A stretch of 64,000 nt of DNA from Alkalicoccobacillus plakortidis (GTDB lineage Bacteria > Bacillota > Bacilli > Bacillales > Bacillaceae_D): assembly GCF_023703085.1 (NCBI RefSeq), contig NZ_JAMQJY010000005.1:62001-126000 (forward strand), given 5' to 3'. Shown here piece after piece: positions 14,190 to 26,975 of this stretch. Below the pieces are notes generated by a model. The model searched no databases. It was not told the origin of the DNA and saw only the letters and a list, made by a program, of their open reading frames with translations. The translations under genes and the position numbers were made by a program. Numbering within the stretch: the first letter of the stretch is position 1; every line of letters begins with the position of its first letter.

Positions 14190-14469
14190 TTAACGTCTAG
14201 TTTTTCTATCGTCAGCAGCGTGACCTTTGTAAGTACGGCTTGGTGCGAATTCGCCCAAGCTTATGACCTACCATATCTTCAGATACGTATACCGGTACAT
14301 GCTTACGACCATCATAGATTGCAAATGTATGACCGACGAAATCAGGAAAGATGGTTGAACGACGAGACCAAGTTTTAATTACTTTCTTATCGTTAGTTTC
14401 GTTAAGAGCTTCAACTTTTTTCATCAGATGACCATCAACAAAAGGTCCCTTTTTCAAACTACGGCTCAT
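14190..14469 (-). CDS. rpsS: 30S ribosomal protein S19 (frame broken once, probable sequence error)
   Basis: S19 sits in the head of the 30S, bound with S13. The start is the ATG at 14469 ([19 protein letters not shown]) behind GGGAGGAGG. The frame is normal to [10 protein letters not shown], then reads [13 protein letters not shown]. Removing one T from GCTTGG (14255-14260) restores [20 protein letters not shown] and a stop at 14190, giving 92 residues, as in B. subtilis. A genuine CCAAGC 16 bases downstream (coding Pro-Ser) must stay for the frame to work, so the sequence itself is not always wrong. Confidence 0.93.
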
Positions 14470-14532
14470 GAGATTACCTCCTCCCGTGATTGGCAACCGG
14501 CTCCCGGACTTGAGAACCGAAGCCATATCGCG

Positions 14533-15363
14533 TTATTTTTTGCGACGACGTACAATGTACTTGTCAGATTGGTTGTTCTTCTTACGTGTTTTGTATCCAA
14601 GAGTTGGTTTACCCCAAGGAGACATTGGAGACTTACGTCCGATTGGTGATCTACCTTCACCACCACCGTGTGGGTGATCGTTAGGGTTCATTACAGATCC
14701 ACGAACCGTTGGGCGCTTGCCTAACCATCTAGAACGACCAGCTTTACCGATGTTCACAAGTTCGTGCTCAAGGTTACCAACTTGACCGATTGTAGCACGG
14801 CAAGTAGATAGGATGTAACGAGTTTCCCCTGACTTCAGACGAACAAGTACATACTGTCCTTCTTTACCAAGAAGTTGAGCTTCTGCACCAGCAGAACGAA
14901 CTAGCTGACCACCTTTTCCTGGACGAAGTTCGATGTTGTGAATAATAGTACCGACTGGGATATTGATAAGTGGAAGAGTGTTACCCACTTTGATATCTGA
15001 TTCTGCACCTGATTCTACAACAGTTCCGACCTTAAGGCCTTTTGGAGCTAAGATATAACGTTTTTCACCATCTGCATAGTGAAGCAACGCGATATTAGCA
15101 GAACGGTTTGGATCGTACTCGATTGTAGCAACGCGTCCTGGAATTCCATCTTTGTTACGTTTGAAATCAACAATACGGTATTGACGTTTGTGTCCGCCAC
15201 CTTGGTGACGTACTGTCAATCTACCTTGGTTGTTACGTCCGCCTTTTTTGTGTAAAGGAGCAAGTAACGACTTTTCCGGCTTATCCGTCGTAAGTTCAGC
15301 AAAGTCAAGTACTGACATGCCACGACGACCGGCACTGGTTGGTTTATACTTTTTAATGGCCAT
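14533..15363 (-). CDS. rplB: 50S ribosomal protein L2
   Basis: L2 is needed for subunit joining and peptidyl transfer. The product is 276 residues: [20 protein letters not shown], the RNA-binding OB and SH3-like domains, and the highly conserved [21 protein letters not shown] containing the histidine near the peptidyl-transferase centre. It ends YIVRRRKK. It lies between rplW and rpsS as usual. Confidence 0.98.
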   Translation of the reverse strand: MAIKKYKPTSAGRRGMSVLDFAELTTDKPEKSLLAPLHKKGGRNNQGRLTVRHQGGGHKRQYRIVDFKRNKDGIPGRVATIEYDPNRSANIALLHYADGEKRYILAPKGLKVGTVVESGAESDIKVGNTLPLINIPVGTIIHNIELRPGKGGQLVRSAGAEAQLLGKEGQYVLVRLKSGETRYILSTCRATIGQVGNLEHELVNIGKAGRSRWLGKRPTVRGSVMNPNDHPHGGGEGRSPIGRKSPMSPWGKPTLGYKTRKKNNQSDKYIVRRRKK

Positions 15364-15390
15364 GTTTAATTCCCTCCTTCTTTGTTAATG

Positions 15391-15678
15391 TTACCCTTCA
15401 AAGAAGTCTAGTTCTTTACTTTCAGGCGTTAATGTAACAATAGCTTTTTTACGGCGAGCCGTGTAGCCAGTGTAACGTCCGAAACGTTTTGACTTCCCTT
15501 TGGAGTTAATTGTATTGACATTAGAAACCTTTACTTCAAAGATTTCTTCAACAGCTGATTTAATTTGAGTCTTGTTCGCACGAACATCAACTTCAAATGT
15601 GTATTTCTTATCTTCCATCAGATCAGTTGAACGTTCAGTAATGATAGGGCGCTTTAAGATATCACGAGCGTTTGACAT
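15391..15678 (-). CDS. rplW: 50S ribosomal protein L23
   Basis: L23 at the tunnel exit docks trigger factor and SRP. The product is 95 residues, starting [20 protein letters not shown], with [20 protein letters not shown] and the flexible loop [20 protein letters not shown]. The start overlaps the rplD stop by one base, which indicates coupling. Confidence 0.98.
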   Translation of the reverse strand: MSNARDILKRPIITERSTDLMEDKKYTFEVDVRANKTQIKSAVEEIFEVKVSNVNTINSKGKSKRFGRYTGYTARRKKAIVTLTPESKELDFFEG

Positions 15679-16301
15679 TATGCAAGCACCTCCTCTACCT
15701 TTTCAACAGCCGCTTTTGTTAAAACAAGCTTGTCGTGCTTAAGCACATCAAGAACATTAACAGAATCAGCAGTTAAAACTGTTACATTAGGAAGATTACG
15801 ACTTGATAGTTCTACGTTCTCATTGTAGTCAGAAACAACAACAAGAGCTTTTTTAGCAATAGAAAGTCCAGACAAGACTGCTGCCATGTCTTTTGTTTTT
15901 ACTGCATCAAATTTAAGATCTTCAAGCACAACAACTTCAGAAGCTAGCACTTTGCTAGATAGAGCTGATTTGATAGCCAAACGACGAACCTTCTTAGGAA
16001 GATTGAAGCTATAGCTACGTGGTGTTGGTCCAAAGACTACTCCACCGCCTACCCATTGTGGTGAACGGATAGAACCTTGACGAGCACGTCCTGTACCTTT
16101 TTGGCGCCATGGTTTACGACCGCCTCCACGTACTTCAGAACGTCCTTTAGTTTTGTGTGTTCCTTGACGAAGTGATGCTTGTTGCATTACAACCGCGTCA
16201 TGTAAAACACTCTCATTTGGTTCAATTCCAAAAACGGAATCAGCTAGCTCGATATCGCCAACCTCTGAACCAGTTTGATTAAATACTGTAACTTTCGGCA
16301 T
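15678..16301 (-). CDS. rplD: 50S ribosomal protein L4
   Basis: L4 reaches into the exit tunnel and, in enterobacteria, represses its own operon; such control is not established in Bacillus. The product is 207 residues. The tunnel loop [22 protein letters not shown] is intact in its key part [16 protein letters not shown]. It begins [19 protein letters not shown]. It lies between rplC and rplW. Confidence 0.98.
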   Translation of the reverse strand: MPKVTVFNQTGSEVGDIELADSVFGIEPNESVLHDAVVMQQASLRQGTHKTKGRSEVRGGGRKPWRQKGTGRARQGSIRSPQWVGGGVVFGPTPRSYSFNLPKKVRRLAIKSALSSKVLASEVVVLEDLKFDAVKTKDMAAVLSGLSIAKKALVVVSDYNENVELSSRNLPNVTVLTADSVNVLDVLKHDKLVLTKAAVEKVEEVLA

Positions 16302-16330
16302 GATGTGGCCTCCTTTCTTCTATAGATCGA

Positions 16331-16960
16331 TTAGTTAGCTTTAACTCCGGACTGAATCGCTACATAGCCTTTTCTAGCTCCAGGAACATTTCCTTTTACA
16401 AGAAGAAGATTACGTTCAGCGTCAACCTTTACAATTTCAAGGTTCTGGATAGTCTTTGTTTCTCCACCCATACGTCCAGGAAGAAGTTTCCCTTTAAATA
16501 CACGGTTTGGAGCAACAGGACCCATTGAACCCGGACGACGGTGGTAACGTGAACCATGGGACATCGGTCCGCGAGATTGGTTATGACGCTTGATAGCACC
16601 TTGGAAACCTTTCCCTTTAGATGTTCCAGTTACGTCTACGATATCGCCCTCTGTAAATGTTGTTACGCTAAGCTCTTGTCCGACTTCATAGTCATCTAGA
16701 GTAACGTTACGGATTTCCTTGATGTAGCGCTTAGGAGTCGTTTGGGCTTTTGCTGCATGCCCTTCTGACGGTTTCGTTGTGTTGTTTTTCTTCTGGTCAG
16801 CAAATCCTAGTTGGATCGCTTCGTAACCATCAGAATCAACTGTTTTCTTTTGCAAAACCACGTTTGGTTCAGCTTCAATTACTGTTACTGGGATGACTTC
16901 GCCATTCTCAGCAAATACCTGAGTCATACCGATTTTTCTACCTAAGATTCCTTTGGTCAT
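16331..16960 (-). CDS. rplC: 50S ribosomal protein L3
   Basis: L3 begins 50S assembly and its loop approaches the peptidyl-transferase centre. The product is 209 residues, starting [20 protein letters not shown], with the signature region [20 protein letters not shown] and [20 protein letters not shown]. It follows rpsJ by about 85 bases. Confidence 0.98.
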   Translation of the reverse strand: MTKGILGRKIGMTQVFAENGEVIPVTVIEAEPNVVLQKKTVDSDGYEAIQLGFADQKKNNTTKPSEGHAAKAQTTPKRYIKEIRNVTLDDYEVGQELSVTTFTEGDIVDVTGTSKGKGFQGAIKRHNQSRGPMSHGSRYHRRPGSMGPVAPNRVFKGKLLPGRMGGETKTIQNLEIVKVDAERNLLLVKGNVPGARKGYVAIQSGVKAN

Positions 16961-17044
16961 CCGTTACACCTCCTATATTAATAGATAATTTATTGTTTGC
17001 CATTTTATTGAGAGCGGCATTGCCGCTTGAAAGCAGGTTATGAA

Positions 17045-17458
<414 letters not shown>

Positions 17459-17542
17459 TCATCGATGTCAATGCAGCACTCACTTCCATTTTCCCTGTTC
17501 TAAAATAGAACAAGATAAATATAGTTTGGGCACACTTCTACT

Positions 17543-17571
17543 ATTATAATGACTTAGTCTTATAAATGCAA
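17543..17571 (-). promoter_or_regulatory. Sigma-A promoter of the S10 operon
   Basis: The minus strand has TTGCAT (17566-17571), a 17-base spacer and TATAAT (17543-17548). Transcription would start near 17536 and give a leader of about 180 nucleotides before rpsJ. The leader includes a perfect inverted repeat, TGTTCTA/TAGAACA, at 17496-17512. This is the only strong promoter I see in the 1-kb gap between tuf and rpsJ. Confidence 0.85.
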
Positions 17572-17734
17572 GGAGTTTCGAAAAGAAATTTATTGATAGA
17601 CCAAGGTTTTTCTGAATTTCTTTTTTGATGATGGTAAAGATGCTACTGATAACCTTAAAAGACATTGACAGGGACCCCGTCTATGGCTTAACGATAGATA
17701 TGGAAGAACGGGTAATCTGCAGTCGAGCCGCTAC

Positions 17735-17842
17735 CGGGATGGAGGGCACGCTTTCCGCGGAAAGGCGTTGAACTAAACTGGCTAGCGCCATTTTATTTCA
17801 ACCTTGCCTTTTAGTCCCGCAGGAGTCGGCCTCCCCATCCCG
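17735..17842. repeat. Bacillaceae-type intergenic repeat with nested inverted repeats
   Basis: Outer arms CGGGATGGAGG and CCTCCCCATCCCG pair with one small bulge. Inside are the marker segments CTTTCCGCGG and CCCGCAGGAGTCGG, then arms AAAGGC-TTGAA and TTCAA-GCCTTT, and a central GGC-TAGC-GCC. From memory, CTTTCCGCGG and CCGCAGGAGTCG mark a family of short non-coding repeats scattered through Bacillaceae genomes. No coding capacity was seen. Only one copy is present in this window, so repetition elsewhere is inferred. Confidence 0.55.
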
Positions 17843-18226
17843 TCCGCTATGTCAGTGCGTCATATTTTTAAAGAATATCAACGGATTTTTACCTAGTTAA
17901 TTAAATCTTATTAAAGGGATATTAAGAAAAAGAATAGAAGTATTCATCTACTTTTCAGAGATAGTAACGTATGAAGTAGTAGATAGGAAACAGTTTGACA
18001 CAAAACGAAACAAACGAATCTTAAAATCAACAATTTGAATTAAAAGAATAACTTATAAAGAGGAACAAATCTATTGATTAAATTGACAGCATTACTATAT
18101 TGAAATCCTCTGATCTGAATGTCACTCAATTTCATTTATAAATCAGCGCAAGACTTAGACGGTGACTTCCTGGAGCTGAGGCTCACAAGTGGCCCGGCCA
18201 AATCTCTTTTACTTGTGATGAACAGA
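17843..18226. other. AT-rich gap without a recognised gene
   Basis: About 380 bases between the repeat element and the inverted repeat at 18227. No reading frame with homology, no RNA gene and no convincing promoter were seen. A more GC-rich patch at about 18155-18205 (CCTGGAGCTGAGGC... GGCCCGGCC) stands out from the AT-rich surroundings and may be the relic of another repeat. Confidence 0.5.
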
Positions 18227-18272
18227 AAAACCGAATCATTAAGTGATTTACACAACTTAATGATTCGGTTTT
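18227..18272. terminator. Long perfect inverted repeat, possible bidirectional terminator
   Basis: Arms AAAACCGAATCATTAAGT and ACTTAATGATTCGGTTTT are exact complements (18 bp) around a 10-base loop. Ts follow the stem on both strands, which allows termination either way. It lies about 40 bases beyond the tuf terminator in the direction of transcription, so it may be a back-up terminator of the str operon. Confidence 0.6.
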
Positions 18273-18310
18273 GTCATTCTTTTGCGTTTCTTACCTAGGC
18301 TCTTTTCCCC

Positions 18311-18344
18311 AAAAGAAAAAGCACTCCAATTTGGAGTGCTTTTC
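18311..18344 (-). terminator. Intrinsic terminator after tuf
   Basis: The minus strand has AAAAGCACTCC, AAATTGG as loop-proximal bases and GGAGTGCTTTT, followed by TCTTTT, directly after the tuf stop codon. It ends the str operon (rpsL-rpsG-fusA-tuf). Confidence 0.9.
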
Positions 18345-18352
18345 ATGTGTTA

Positions 18353-19543
18353 TTACTTCTGGATAGAAGCTACAACACCAGATCCAACTGTACGTCCACC
18401 TTCACGAATTGAGAAACGAGTTCCCTCTTCGATCGCGATTGGAGCGATAAGCTCAACAGTCATCTCAGTGTTATCACCAGGCATTACCATTTCAACGCCT
18501 TCTGGAAGGTGTACAACACCCGTTACGTCAGTTGTACGGAAGTAGAACTGAGGACGGTAGTTTGTGAAGAATGGAGTGTGACGTCCACCCTCGTCTTTAG
18601 ATAGTACATAAACTTCAGAAGTGAAGTTAGTGTGTGGAGTGATTGTACCTGGCTTAGCAAGTACTTGACCACGTTGGATATCATCACGTGATACTCCACG
18701 TAGAAGAGCTCCAATGTTGTCACCAGCTTCAGCATAGTCAAGAAGCTTACGGAACATCTCAACACCTGTAACAGTTGTTTTCTTAGCATCTTCGTTGATA
18801 CCAATGATTTCGATTTCGTCACCAACGTTAAGTTGACCACGCTCTACACGACCAGTCGCAACAGTACCACGACCAGTGATTGAGAATACGTCCTCTACAG
18901 GCATCATGAATGGCTTTTCAGTGTCACGCGGTGGAGTAGGAATATACTCATCAACTGCGTTCATAAGCTCGATGATTTTTTCTTCGTAATCTGCATCACC
19001 TTGAAGGGCTTTAAGTGCAGAACCTTGGATAACTGGAACGTCATCACCAGGGAAGTCATACTCAGAAAGAAGATCACGAACTTCCATTTCTACAAGCTCA
19101 AGAAGCTCTTCGTCGTCTACCATGTCACATTTGTTTAAGAATACAACAAGTGCAGGTACACCTACGTTACGAGAAAGTAGGATGTGCTCACGAGTTTGTG
19201 GCATTGGACCGTCAGCAGCAGATACTACTAGGATTCCTCCGTCCATTTGTGCAGCACCAGTGATCATGTTTTTAACATAGTCAGCGTGTCCTGGGCAATC
19301 TACGTGTGCGTAGTGGCGAGAATCAGTTTCATATTCAACGTGAGCTGTAGAAATTGTGATTCCACGCTCGCGCTCTTCTGGAGCACCATCAATAGCGTCA
19401 TACGCCATTGCTTGACCTTTACCAGAACGCTTAGCAAGTACAGTTGTAATTGCAGCAGTTAGTGTCGTTTTACCATGGTCAACGTGTCCAATAGTACCGA
19501 TATTGGCATGTGTTTTGGAACGATCGAATTTTTCTTTACCCAT
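18353..19543 (-). CDS. tuf: Elongation factor Tu
   Basis: EF-Tu is the GTPase that delivers aminoacyl-tRNA to the ribosome. The product is 396 residues. GTP-binding motifs are GHVDHGKT at residues 19-26, DCPGHADY, and NKCDMVDD; domains 2 and 3 follow, with the conserved end [11 protein letters not shown]. It is the last gene of the str operon, 120 bases after fusA, with a good ribosome-binding site (AGGGAGGAAATGA). No second tuf is in the window. Confidence 0.98.
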   Translation of the reverse strand: MGKEKFDRSKTHANIGTIGHVDHGKTTLTAAITTVLAKRSGKGQAMAYDAIDGAPEERERGITISTAHVEYETDSRHYAHVDCPGHADYVKNMITGAAQMDGGILVVSAADGPMPQTREHILLSRNVGVPALVVFLNKCDMVDDEELLELVEMEVRDLLSEYDFPGDDVPVIQGSALKALQGDADYEEKIIELMNAVDEYIPTPPRDTEKPFMMPVEDVFSITGRGTVATGRVERGQLNVGDEIEIIGINEDAKKTTVTGVEMFRKLLDYAEAGDNIGALLRGVSRDDIQRGQVLAKPGTITPHTNFTSEVYVLSKDEGGRHTPFFTNYRPQFYFRTTDVTGVVHLPEGVEMVMPGDNTEMTVELIAPIAIEEGTRFSIREGGRTVGSGVVASIQK

Positions 19544-19667
19544 GATTCATTTCCTCCCTTTAATTGAACAATTCATTTATTTTTTTTAAGAAAGATGGAA
19601 CTCCCTAGGGGTGTTGTACATCATCCTTAGCTTACAACAAAATACTTCTAGAAACAATCCGGAAAGG

Positions 19668-21746
19668 TTACTCTCCTGTTTGTTTCTTAATAATCTCAGC
19701 TGCCACACTCTTCGGTACTTCTTCATAATGATCAAAGAACATTGAGTACGTACCGCGACCTTGTGTACGTGAACGAAGAGATGTTGCATACCCAAACATT
19801 TCTGCAAGAGGTACAAACGCTTTAACAGTTTGTGCGTTACCGCGTGCTTCCATTCCTTCAACGCGTCCACGACGAGCTGTTACATCTCCCATAATGTCAC
19901 CCATGTACTCTTCAGGTACAACAATCTCTACCTTCATAAGTGGCTCAAGAAGAACCGGGTTACACTTGGTTTTGGCATTTTTCAAAGCCATTGATGCAGC
20001 AATCTTAAAGGCCATCTCATTGGAATCGACGTCATGGTAAGAACCATCATAAAGACGAGCTTTAATGTCGATTAAAGGGAAGCCAGCAATCATACCGTTA
20101 TCAAGTGCTTCTTCAATACCTGCTTGAACCGCTGGTACGTATTCACGAGGAACAACCCCACCAACAATTCCGTTCTCAAATTCAAAGCCTGCGCCCTCTT
20201 CGTTAGGAGAGAACTCAATCCATACGTGACCAAACTGTCCACGTCCACCAGATTGACGAACGAATTTACCTTCAACCTGTGCAGCTTGACGAATTGTCTC
20301 ACGATATGAAACTTGAGGTGCACCAACATTCGCTTCAACTTTGAATTCGCGTCTCATACGGTCAACAATGATATCAAGGTGAAGTTCACCCATACCACCA
20401 ATGATCGTTTGACCCGTTTCTTCATCCGTATGCGTTTTGAATGTTGGATCTTCTTCAGCAAGCTTAGCTAATGCCATACCCATTTTATCTTGGTCAGCTT
20501 TAGACTTAGGCTCAACTGAAAGGTGAATAACTGGTTCTGGGAAGTCCATTGATTCTAAGATAACAAGGTTCTTCTCATCACAAAGTGTATCACCAGTAGT
20601 CGTATCTTTAAGACCTACAGCAGCAGCAATATCACCAGAGTAAACCGTAGAGATTTCCTCACGTGAGTTTGCGTGCATTTGTAGGATACGTCCTACACGC
20701 TCACGCTTGTCTTTTGTTGAGTTACGAACATAAGAACCAGAGTCAAGCGTACCAGAGTAAACACGGAAGAATGTTAGTTTACCAACATAAGGATCCGTCA
20801 TTACTTTAAAAGCAAGTGCAGAGAACGGCTGGTCATCACCAGGCTCACGTGTGATTTCTTCTTCAGAATCAGGCACATGTCCCGTGATAGCACGAACGTC
20901 AAGTGGTGATGGTAGATAAGCAAGAACCGCGTCTAGCATAAGCTGAACACCTTTGTTCTTAAATGCAGATCCACAGATTACAGGATAGAATTCAACGTTA
21001 CACGTTCCTTTACGGATCGCTGCTTTGAGTTCTTCTTTTGAAATCTCTTCACCCTCAAGATATTTCATTGTTAAGTCTTCATCAAGCTCAGCAACAGCTT
21101 CGATTAATGATTCGTTAAGTTTCTCAGCTTGTTCTTTATACTCAGCAGGAATTTCAGTTGTTTCCCATTCCTTACCAAGGTCATCTTTGTAGATGTGTGC
21201 TTCCATTTCGATTAGGTCAATGATTCCAGTGAAATCATCTTCCGCACCGATTGGTAGCTGAATTGGGTGTGCGTTTGCTTGCAAACGATCACGCAATGTT
21301 CCAACAGAATACATGAAGTCCGCGCCTGTTTTATCCATTTTGTTAACGAATACTACACGGGGAACACCATATGTTGTTGCTTGACGCCATACAGTCTCTG
21401 TTTGCGGTTCAACACCTGATTGTGCATCTAGTACCGCAACAGCTCCATCCAATACGCGAAGTGAACGTTCAACTTCAACAGTGAAGTCTACGTGTCCTGG
21501 TGTATCGATGATGTTAATACGATGGCCTTTCCATTGAGCTGTTGTCGCAGCAGACGTGATTGTAATTCCACGCTCTTGCTCTTGCGCCATCCAGTCCATT
21601 TGAGAAGCACCTTCGTGAGTTTCACCGATTTTATGAACACGACCTGTGTAAAACAGGATACGTTCAGTTGCAGTTGTTTTACCGGCATCAATGTGTGCCA
21701 TGATCCCGATATTACGCGTATCTTTTAAGGAGAACTCTCTTGCCAT
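19668..21746 (-). CDS. fusA: Elongation factor G
   Basis: EF-G is the translocase GTPase of elongation, and acts in ribosome recycling with RRF. The product is 692 residues, starting [20 protein letters not shown] at the ATG at 21746, preceded by AAGGAG. The G1 motif AHIDAGKT spans residues 17-24. DTPGHVDFT and [10 protein letters not shown] are the G3 and G4 motifs, and domains II-V follow. It ends [12 protein letters not shown]. Fusidic-acid target regions look ordinary. Confidence 0.98.
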   Translation of the reverse strand: MAREFSLKDTRNIGIMAHIDAGKTTATERILFYTGRVHKIGETHEGASQMDWMAQEQERGITITSAATTAQWKGHRINIIDTPGHVDFTVEVERSLRVLDGAVAVLDAQSGVEPQTETVWRQATTYGVPRVVFVNKMDKTGADFMYSVGTLRDRLQANAHPIQLPIGAEDDFTGIIDLIEMEAHIYKDDLGKEWETTEIPAEYKEQAEKLNESLIEAVAELDEDLTMKYLEGEEISKEELKAAIRKGTCNVEFYPVICGSAFKNKGVQLMLDAVLAYLPSPLDVRAITGHVPDSEEEITREPGDDQPFSALAFKVMTDPYVGKLTFFRVYSGTLDSGSYVRNSTKDKRERVGRILQMHANSREEISTVYSGDIAAAVGLKDTTTGDTLCDEKNLVILESMDFPEPVIHLSVEPKSKADQDKMGMALAKLAEEDPTFKTHTDEETGQTIIGGMGELHLDIIVDRMRREFKVEANVGAPQVSYRETIRQAAQVEGKFVRQSGGRGQFGHVWIEFSPNEEGAGFEFENGIVGGVVPREYVPAVQAGIEEALDNGMIAGFPLIDIKARLYDGSYHDVDSNEMAFKIAASMALKNAKTKCNPVLLEPLMKVEIVVPEEYMGDIMGDVTARRGRVEGMEARGNAQTVKAFVPLAEMFGYATSLRSRTQGRGTYSMFFDHYEEVPKSVAAEIIKKQTGE

Positions 21747-21852
21747 AGTGTATTTCTCCTTCCTCAACGGTTAGATGATGTACAAAAAGTCAGGTTAAAT
21801 AGCTGTGCTCTTTAATCCTGCTTTTTGAAACACCTTTATTTTGTTTACGATC

Positions 21853-22324
<472 letters not shown>

Positions 22325-22357
22325 AGTTTCCCCTCCTTTCGAATAATAGGTGATTTA

Positions 22358-22784
<427 letters not shown>

Positions 22785-22846
22785 GATGATCCCCCTTCCC
22801 TCTAAAATAAGACCACTGATCCTGGTGGTTCATGTTTAGGCAAAAG

Positions 22847-22890
22847 TAATGTTTTTGCCAAACGGACGACACCGATCGGCAAAAACATTA
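22847..22890 (-). other. Strong hairpin between rplGB and rpsL
   Basis: Arms TAATGTTTTTGCC and GGCAAAAACATTA are exact 13-bp complements, with an inner CGG/CCG pair in the loop. It sits directly after the rplGB stop. Only a short CTTTTG follows, so termination would be weak. A second small hairpin (ACCACC...GGTGGT type, about 22812-22831) lies nearer rpsL. This may separate the rpoBC-rplGB and str transcripts. Confidence 0.6.
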
Positions 22891-22892
22891 TA

Positions 22893-23141
22893 TTACTTCC
22901 TTAACGCTACAGTGGCTGCGCCGACATCAATTCCGCAAGCTTTTCCAAGCTTCCTCATTGAATCGACATATACAATCGGAATGCGCTTTGTCTGAGCTTT
23001 AAGCTCAGCCTGACTGACAATTCTACTATCAGCATCACTGGCAATAACAAGCTCACTAACAAGATCGTTGTCGAGCGCTTTAAGTGTCTGTTTCACACCA
23101 ACGAATGGGTTTGATCCCTGTTCTACTTTTTCATAAGACAT
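22893..23141 (-). CDS. rplGB: L7Ae-family K-turn-binding ribosomal protein
   Basis: An 82-residue L7Ae/L30e-type protein, starting MSYEKVEQGSNPFVGVKQTL behind TTTGGAGG. The fold-typical segments ELVIASDADSRIVSQAELK and GKACGIDVGAATVALRK are present. B. subtilis YbxF (RplGB) at the same place binds K-turn RNA and associates with ribosomes, so the same is inferred here. It lies between rpoC and rpsL. Confidence 0.93.
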   Translation of the reverse strand: MSYEKVEQGSNPFVGVKQTLKALDNDLVSELVIASDADSRIVSQAELKAQTKRIPIVYVDSMRKLGKACGIDVGAATVALRK

Positions 23142-23230
23142 ACGATATCCTCCAAAGCAACAGGTCTTCAGGCACACTTTGATATCTTAACACCCGGATA
23201 TATGCGTGTCAACCACCTATAGTGCTTTTT

Positions 23231-26200
23231 TTATTCTTGTGTGATCATTTCTTCAAGCATTGCTTCTGCCTGTTCTTCAGGCGTCTGCTTTGTATGCTCA
23301 GAATGAATGCTCAAGTTACGGTAACGTTGCATTCCAGTACCGGCCGGAATCAGCTTACCAATAATAACATTCTCCTTAAGTCCAAGTAACTCATCACGTT
23401 TACCTTTGATTGCAGCATCCGTAAGAACACGAGTTGTTTCTTGGAATGATGCAGCTGATAAGAATGAGTCTGTCTCAAGAGACGCTTTGGTAATACCAAG
23501 AAGAACCGGACGTCCAGTAGCTGGGTTTTCTCCGTTGATAAGAACACTTGTATTCTCATCATTAAACTTCTGGATTTCGATTAATGCACCAGGAAGTACT
23601 TTGGTATCTCCGGAATCAGTCACACGGATCTTACGAAGCATTTGGCGAACCATAACCTCAACGTGTTTGTCTCCAATTTCTACCCCTTGCATACGGTATA
23701 CCTTCTGAACTTCTTTAAGAAGATATTCCTGTACTCCATTCATACCTTTAACCTTCAGAAGCTCTTTTGGATCAACCGAACCTTCAGTAATGCTTTCACC
23801 AGCGACAACATGATCTCCTACTGAAACTCTGATTCGAGCACCATAAGGAATCGCGTATGCTTTTGTTTCAAGCTCACTTTTCACTGTAATCTCACGTTTG
23901 TCTCCATCTTTAAAGTCGATAATTTCACCATCAACTTCAGAGATAACCGCTTGACCTTTTGGATTACGAGCTTCAAATAGCTCTTGGATACGCGGAAGAC
24001 CTTGTGTGATATCGTCCCCTGCTACACCACCTGTGTGGAATGTACGCATCGTAAGCTGTGTTCCTGGCTCACCAATGGATTGGGCAGCGATGATTCCAAC
24101 TGCTTCTCCCACTTCAACGTCGCTTCCTGTTGCCAGGTTACGTCCGTAACACTTCTTACACACACCATGGCGTGTATTACATGTGAATACTGAACGAATG
24201 GTAACAGCTTCAACACCAGCATCAACAATTGTTTTCGCTGTATCTTCACCAATTAGCCCGTTTTTACCGATAAGAACATCATTTGATTCTGGATGACGGA
24301 CTGTTTTAAAGGCCACACGACCAACTAGACGGTCATATAAACCTTCAATAACTTCATTTCCTTCTTTAATTGCTTGAACCTGAAGTCCACGGTCGGTACC
24401 ACAATCATCTTCACGTACGATAACATCCTGTGCTACGTCTACTAGACGACGAGTCAGGTAACCTGAGTCAGCGGTCTTAAGTGCTGTATCCGCAAGACCC
24501 TTACGTGCACCGTGAGTAGAGATAAAGTACTCGAGTACTGTTAAACCTTCACGGAAACTTGATTTGATCGGAAGTTCAATGATACGTCCTGATGGATTCG
24601 CCATCAGTCCACGCATACCCGCAAGCTGCGTAAAGTTAGATGCGTTACCACGAGCTCCTGAATCACTCATCATGAAGATTGGGTTACTGCGATCTAATGT
24701 ACCCATAAGCTTATTCTGGATAACATCTTTCGCTTCACTCCAGATAGAGATAACACGATCATAACGCTCTTCCTCCGTGATTAGACCACGACGGAATTGT
24801 TTAAGGATACGTTCAACCTTTTCCTCTGCTTCAGCAAGAATAACTTTTTTCTCTGCAAGAACAACGATATCCGCTACCCCTACAGTGATACCTGCTTTAG
24901 TAGAGTACTTAAATCCAAGATCCTTCATACGGTCAAGCATCTTAGAGGTTTCAGTAATCTTAAACTTCTTGAATACCTCAGCAATGATGTTTCCTAGGAA
25001 GCCTTTTTTAAACGGAAGGATTACTTCACGCTCAGTTAGCTCCTTTTTCACATCTGTAGAACTCGGCACAAGGTATTTAGATGGAGTTGCTACGCTAAGA
25101 TTGTAATCAGTCGGCTCATTCATGTAAGGGAATGACTCAGGTAGAATTTCGTTGAAAATCAATTTTCCGACTGTTGTTAAAATCAGCATCTTTTCTTGCT
25201 CTTCAGTAAAGTTCGATTTACCTAAAGAAGAAACCGGCACAGCTACACGTGTGTGCAGATGTACATACCCATTCTGATAAGCAATAATCGCTTCGTTTGA
25301 ATCTTTAAAAGTTGAACCTTGTCCTTTAGCATCATCACGTTCTAGCGTTAGGTAATAGTTACCCAATACCATATCCTGTGAAGGTGTAACAACTGGTTTA
25401 CCGTCCTTCGGGTTTAGGATGTTCTGTGCTGCAAGCATTAAAATACGTGCTTCAGCTTGTGCTTCTGCAGATAGTGGTACGTGAACAGCCATTTGGTCAC
25501 CATCAAAGTCAGCATTATATGCTGTACATACGAGTGGGTGAAGCTTAATTGCACGACCTTCTACAAGAATCGGTTCAAACGCTTGAATTCCAAGACGGTG
25601 AAGTGTTGGTGCACGGTTTAGTAAAACTGGATGCTCACGAATAACTTCTTCAAGTACATCCCATACTTCCGGCTGAACACGTTCTACCTTACGTTTTGCA
25701 CTCTTGATGTTGTGAGCAAGACCTTTACTTACAAGTTCTTTCATCACAAAAGGTTTAAATAGCTCAAGTGCCATTTCCTTAGGAAGTCCACACTGATACA
25801 TTTTCAAATGTGGTCCTACAACGATAACCGAACGACCAGAGTAGTCAACACGCTTACCAAGTAAGTTCTGACGGAAACGACCTTGCTTCCCTTTAAGCAT
25901 ATGAGAAAGAGATTTTAACGGACGGTTACCCGGTCCTGTAACAGGTCTTCCACGACGACCATTATCGATTAAGGCATCGACTGCTTCCTGAAGCATACGT
26001 TTTTCATTTTGAACAATGATATTCGGTGCTCCAAGATCAAGTAGACGCTTCAAACGGTTATTACGGTTAATTACTCGACGATACAAGTCATTTAAGTCAG
26101 AAGTTGCAAAACGACCACCATCAAGCTGTACCATTGGACGAAGCTCAGGTGGAATAACCGGAAGCACATCAAGTACCATCCAAGATGGCTCATTGCCAGA

Positions 26201-26854
26201 ATGACGGAATGCTTCAAGAACTTCTAGACGCTTAATTGCACGAGTACGACGTTGACCTTGTGCAGTAAGTAGCTCTTCTTTTAGTGAATCAACTTCTTTT
26301 TGAAGATCAATATCAGCTAAAAGCTTACGGATCGCTTCTGCACCCATTTGCGCAGTAAAACCACGACCATATTTATCGTAATATGCTCTATATTCTTTCT
26401 CAGAAAGCAGTTGTTTCTTTTCAAGAGGTGTATCACCTGGATCCGTTACAACATACGATGCAAAGTAAATGACTTCTTCCAACGAACGTGGAGACATATC
26501 AAGAACTAAGCCCATACGACTTGGGATTCCTTTGAAGTACCAAATGTGAGATACAGGAGCAGCAAGTTCAATGTGACCCATACGCTCACGACGAACTTTA
26601 GCACGAGTGACTTCAACGCCACAACGATCACATACTACACCTTTATAACGAACACGTTTGTATTTACCACAGTGACATTCCCAGTCTTTTGTAGGACCAA
26701 AAATACGCTCGCAGAACAAACCGTCCTTCTCAGGTTTTAGTGTACGGTAATTAATGGTTTCCGGTTTTTTCACTTCACCTCTAGACCACGAACGAATCTT
26801 ATTAGGTGATGCGAGACCTATTTTCATATACTCGAAGTTATTGACATCTAGCAA
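23231..26854 (-). CDS. rpoC: DNA-directed RNA polymerase subunit beta'
   Basis: The beta' subunit carries the catalytic magnesium centre and clamp of RNA polymerase. The product is 1207 residues, close to the B. subtilis length of 1199. Visible parts are the N-terminal zinc ribbon (CERIFG...CHCG...CDRCG), the catalytic [15 protein letters not shown] near residue 450, the bridge-helix and trigger-loop region ([20 protein letters not shown]), and the second zinc site ([13 protein letters not shown]). It follows rpoB after a 121-base spacer with a hairpin. Confidence 0.98.
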   Translation of the reverse strand: MLDVNNFEYMKIGLASPNKIRSWSRGEVKKPETINYRTLKPEKDGLFCERIFGPTKDWECHCGKYKRVRYKGVVCDRCGVEVTRAKVRRERMGHIELAAPVSHIWYFKGIPSRMGLVLDMSPRSLEEVIYFASYVVTDPGDTPLEKKQLLSEKEYRAYYDKYGRGFTAQMGAEAIRKLLADIDLQKEVDSLKEELLTAQGQRRTRAIKRLEVLEAFRHSGNEPSWMVLDVLPVIPPELRPMVQLDGGRFATSDLNDLYRRVINRNNRLKRLLDLGAPNIIVQNEKRMLQEAVDALIDNGRRGRPVTGPGNRPLKSLSHMLKGKQGRFRQNLLGKRVDYSGRSVIVVGPHLKMYQCGLPKEMALELFKPFVMKELVSKGLAHNIKSAKRKVERVQPEVWDVLEEVIREHPVLLNRAPTLHRLGIQAFEPILVEGRAIKLHPLVCTAYNADFDGDQMAVHVPLSAEAQAEARILMLAAQNILNPKDGKPVVTPSQDMVLGNYYLTLERDDAKGQGSTFKDSNEAIIAYQNGYVHLHTRVAVPVSSLGKSNFTEEQEKMLILTTVGKLIFNEILPESFPYMNEPTDYNLSVATPSKYLVPSSTDVKKELTEREVILPFKKGFLGNIIAEVFKKFKITETSKMLDRMKDLGFKYSTKAGITVGVADIVVLAEKKVILAEAEEKVERILKQFRRGLITEEERYDRVISIWSEAKDVIQNKLMGTLDRSNPIFMMSDSGARGNASNFTQLAGMRGLMANPSGRIIELPIKSSFREGLTVLEYFISTHGARKGLADTALKTADSGYLTRRLVDVAQDVIVREDDCGTDRGLQVQAIKEGNEVIEGLYDRLVGRVAFKTVRHPESNDVLIGKNGLIGEDTAKTIVDAGVEAVTIRSVFTCNTRHGVCKKCYGRNLATGSDVEVGEAVGIIAAQSIGEPGTQLTMRTFHTGGVAGDDITQGLPRIQELFEARNPKGQAVISEVDGEIIDFKDGDKREITVKSELETKAYAIPYGARIRVSVGDHVVAGESITEGSVDPKELLKVKGMNGVQEYLLKEVQKVYRMQGVEIGDKHVEVMVRQMLRKIRVTDSGDTKVLPGALIEIQKFNDENTSVLINGENPATGRPVLLGITKASLETDSFLSAASFQETTRVLTDAAIKGKRDELLGLKENVIIGKLIPAGTGMQRYRNLSIHSEHTKQTPEEQAEAMLEEMITQE

Positions 26855-26930
26855 GGGGTTAACCTCCCTTTTGATTTCCGTATCTGTAATTCTTTCTGTC
26901 TAACAACACTTACAAAGCAGAAAATGAAAG

Positions 26931-26962
26931 CAACAGGGAGAGTGTCTAACATCTCCCGGTTG
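26931..26962 (-). other. Hairpin in the rpoB-rpoC spacer
   Basis: The minus strand has CAACCGGGAG and CTCCCTGTTG-type arms (CAAC-GGGAG / CTCCC-GTTG) with a 12-base loop just after the rpoB stop, then CTTTCATTTTC. It resembles a weak terminator or an RNA-processing hairpin that could set the ratio of beta to beta' mRNA. This is inference. Confidence 0.45.
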
Positions 26963-26975
26963 CTCATACTATTCT

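Noticed and set aside
14221..14250. A further suspected insertion at the second CCAAGC in rpsS
   Set aside because: This CCAAGC is needed to keep the [10 protein letters not shown] frame, so it is genuine.
17480..17665. A 61-codon minus-strand frame upstream of rpsJ
   Set aside because: It spans the S10 promoter and leader hairpin, has no ribosome-binding site and no homology.
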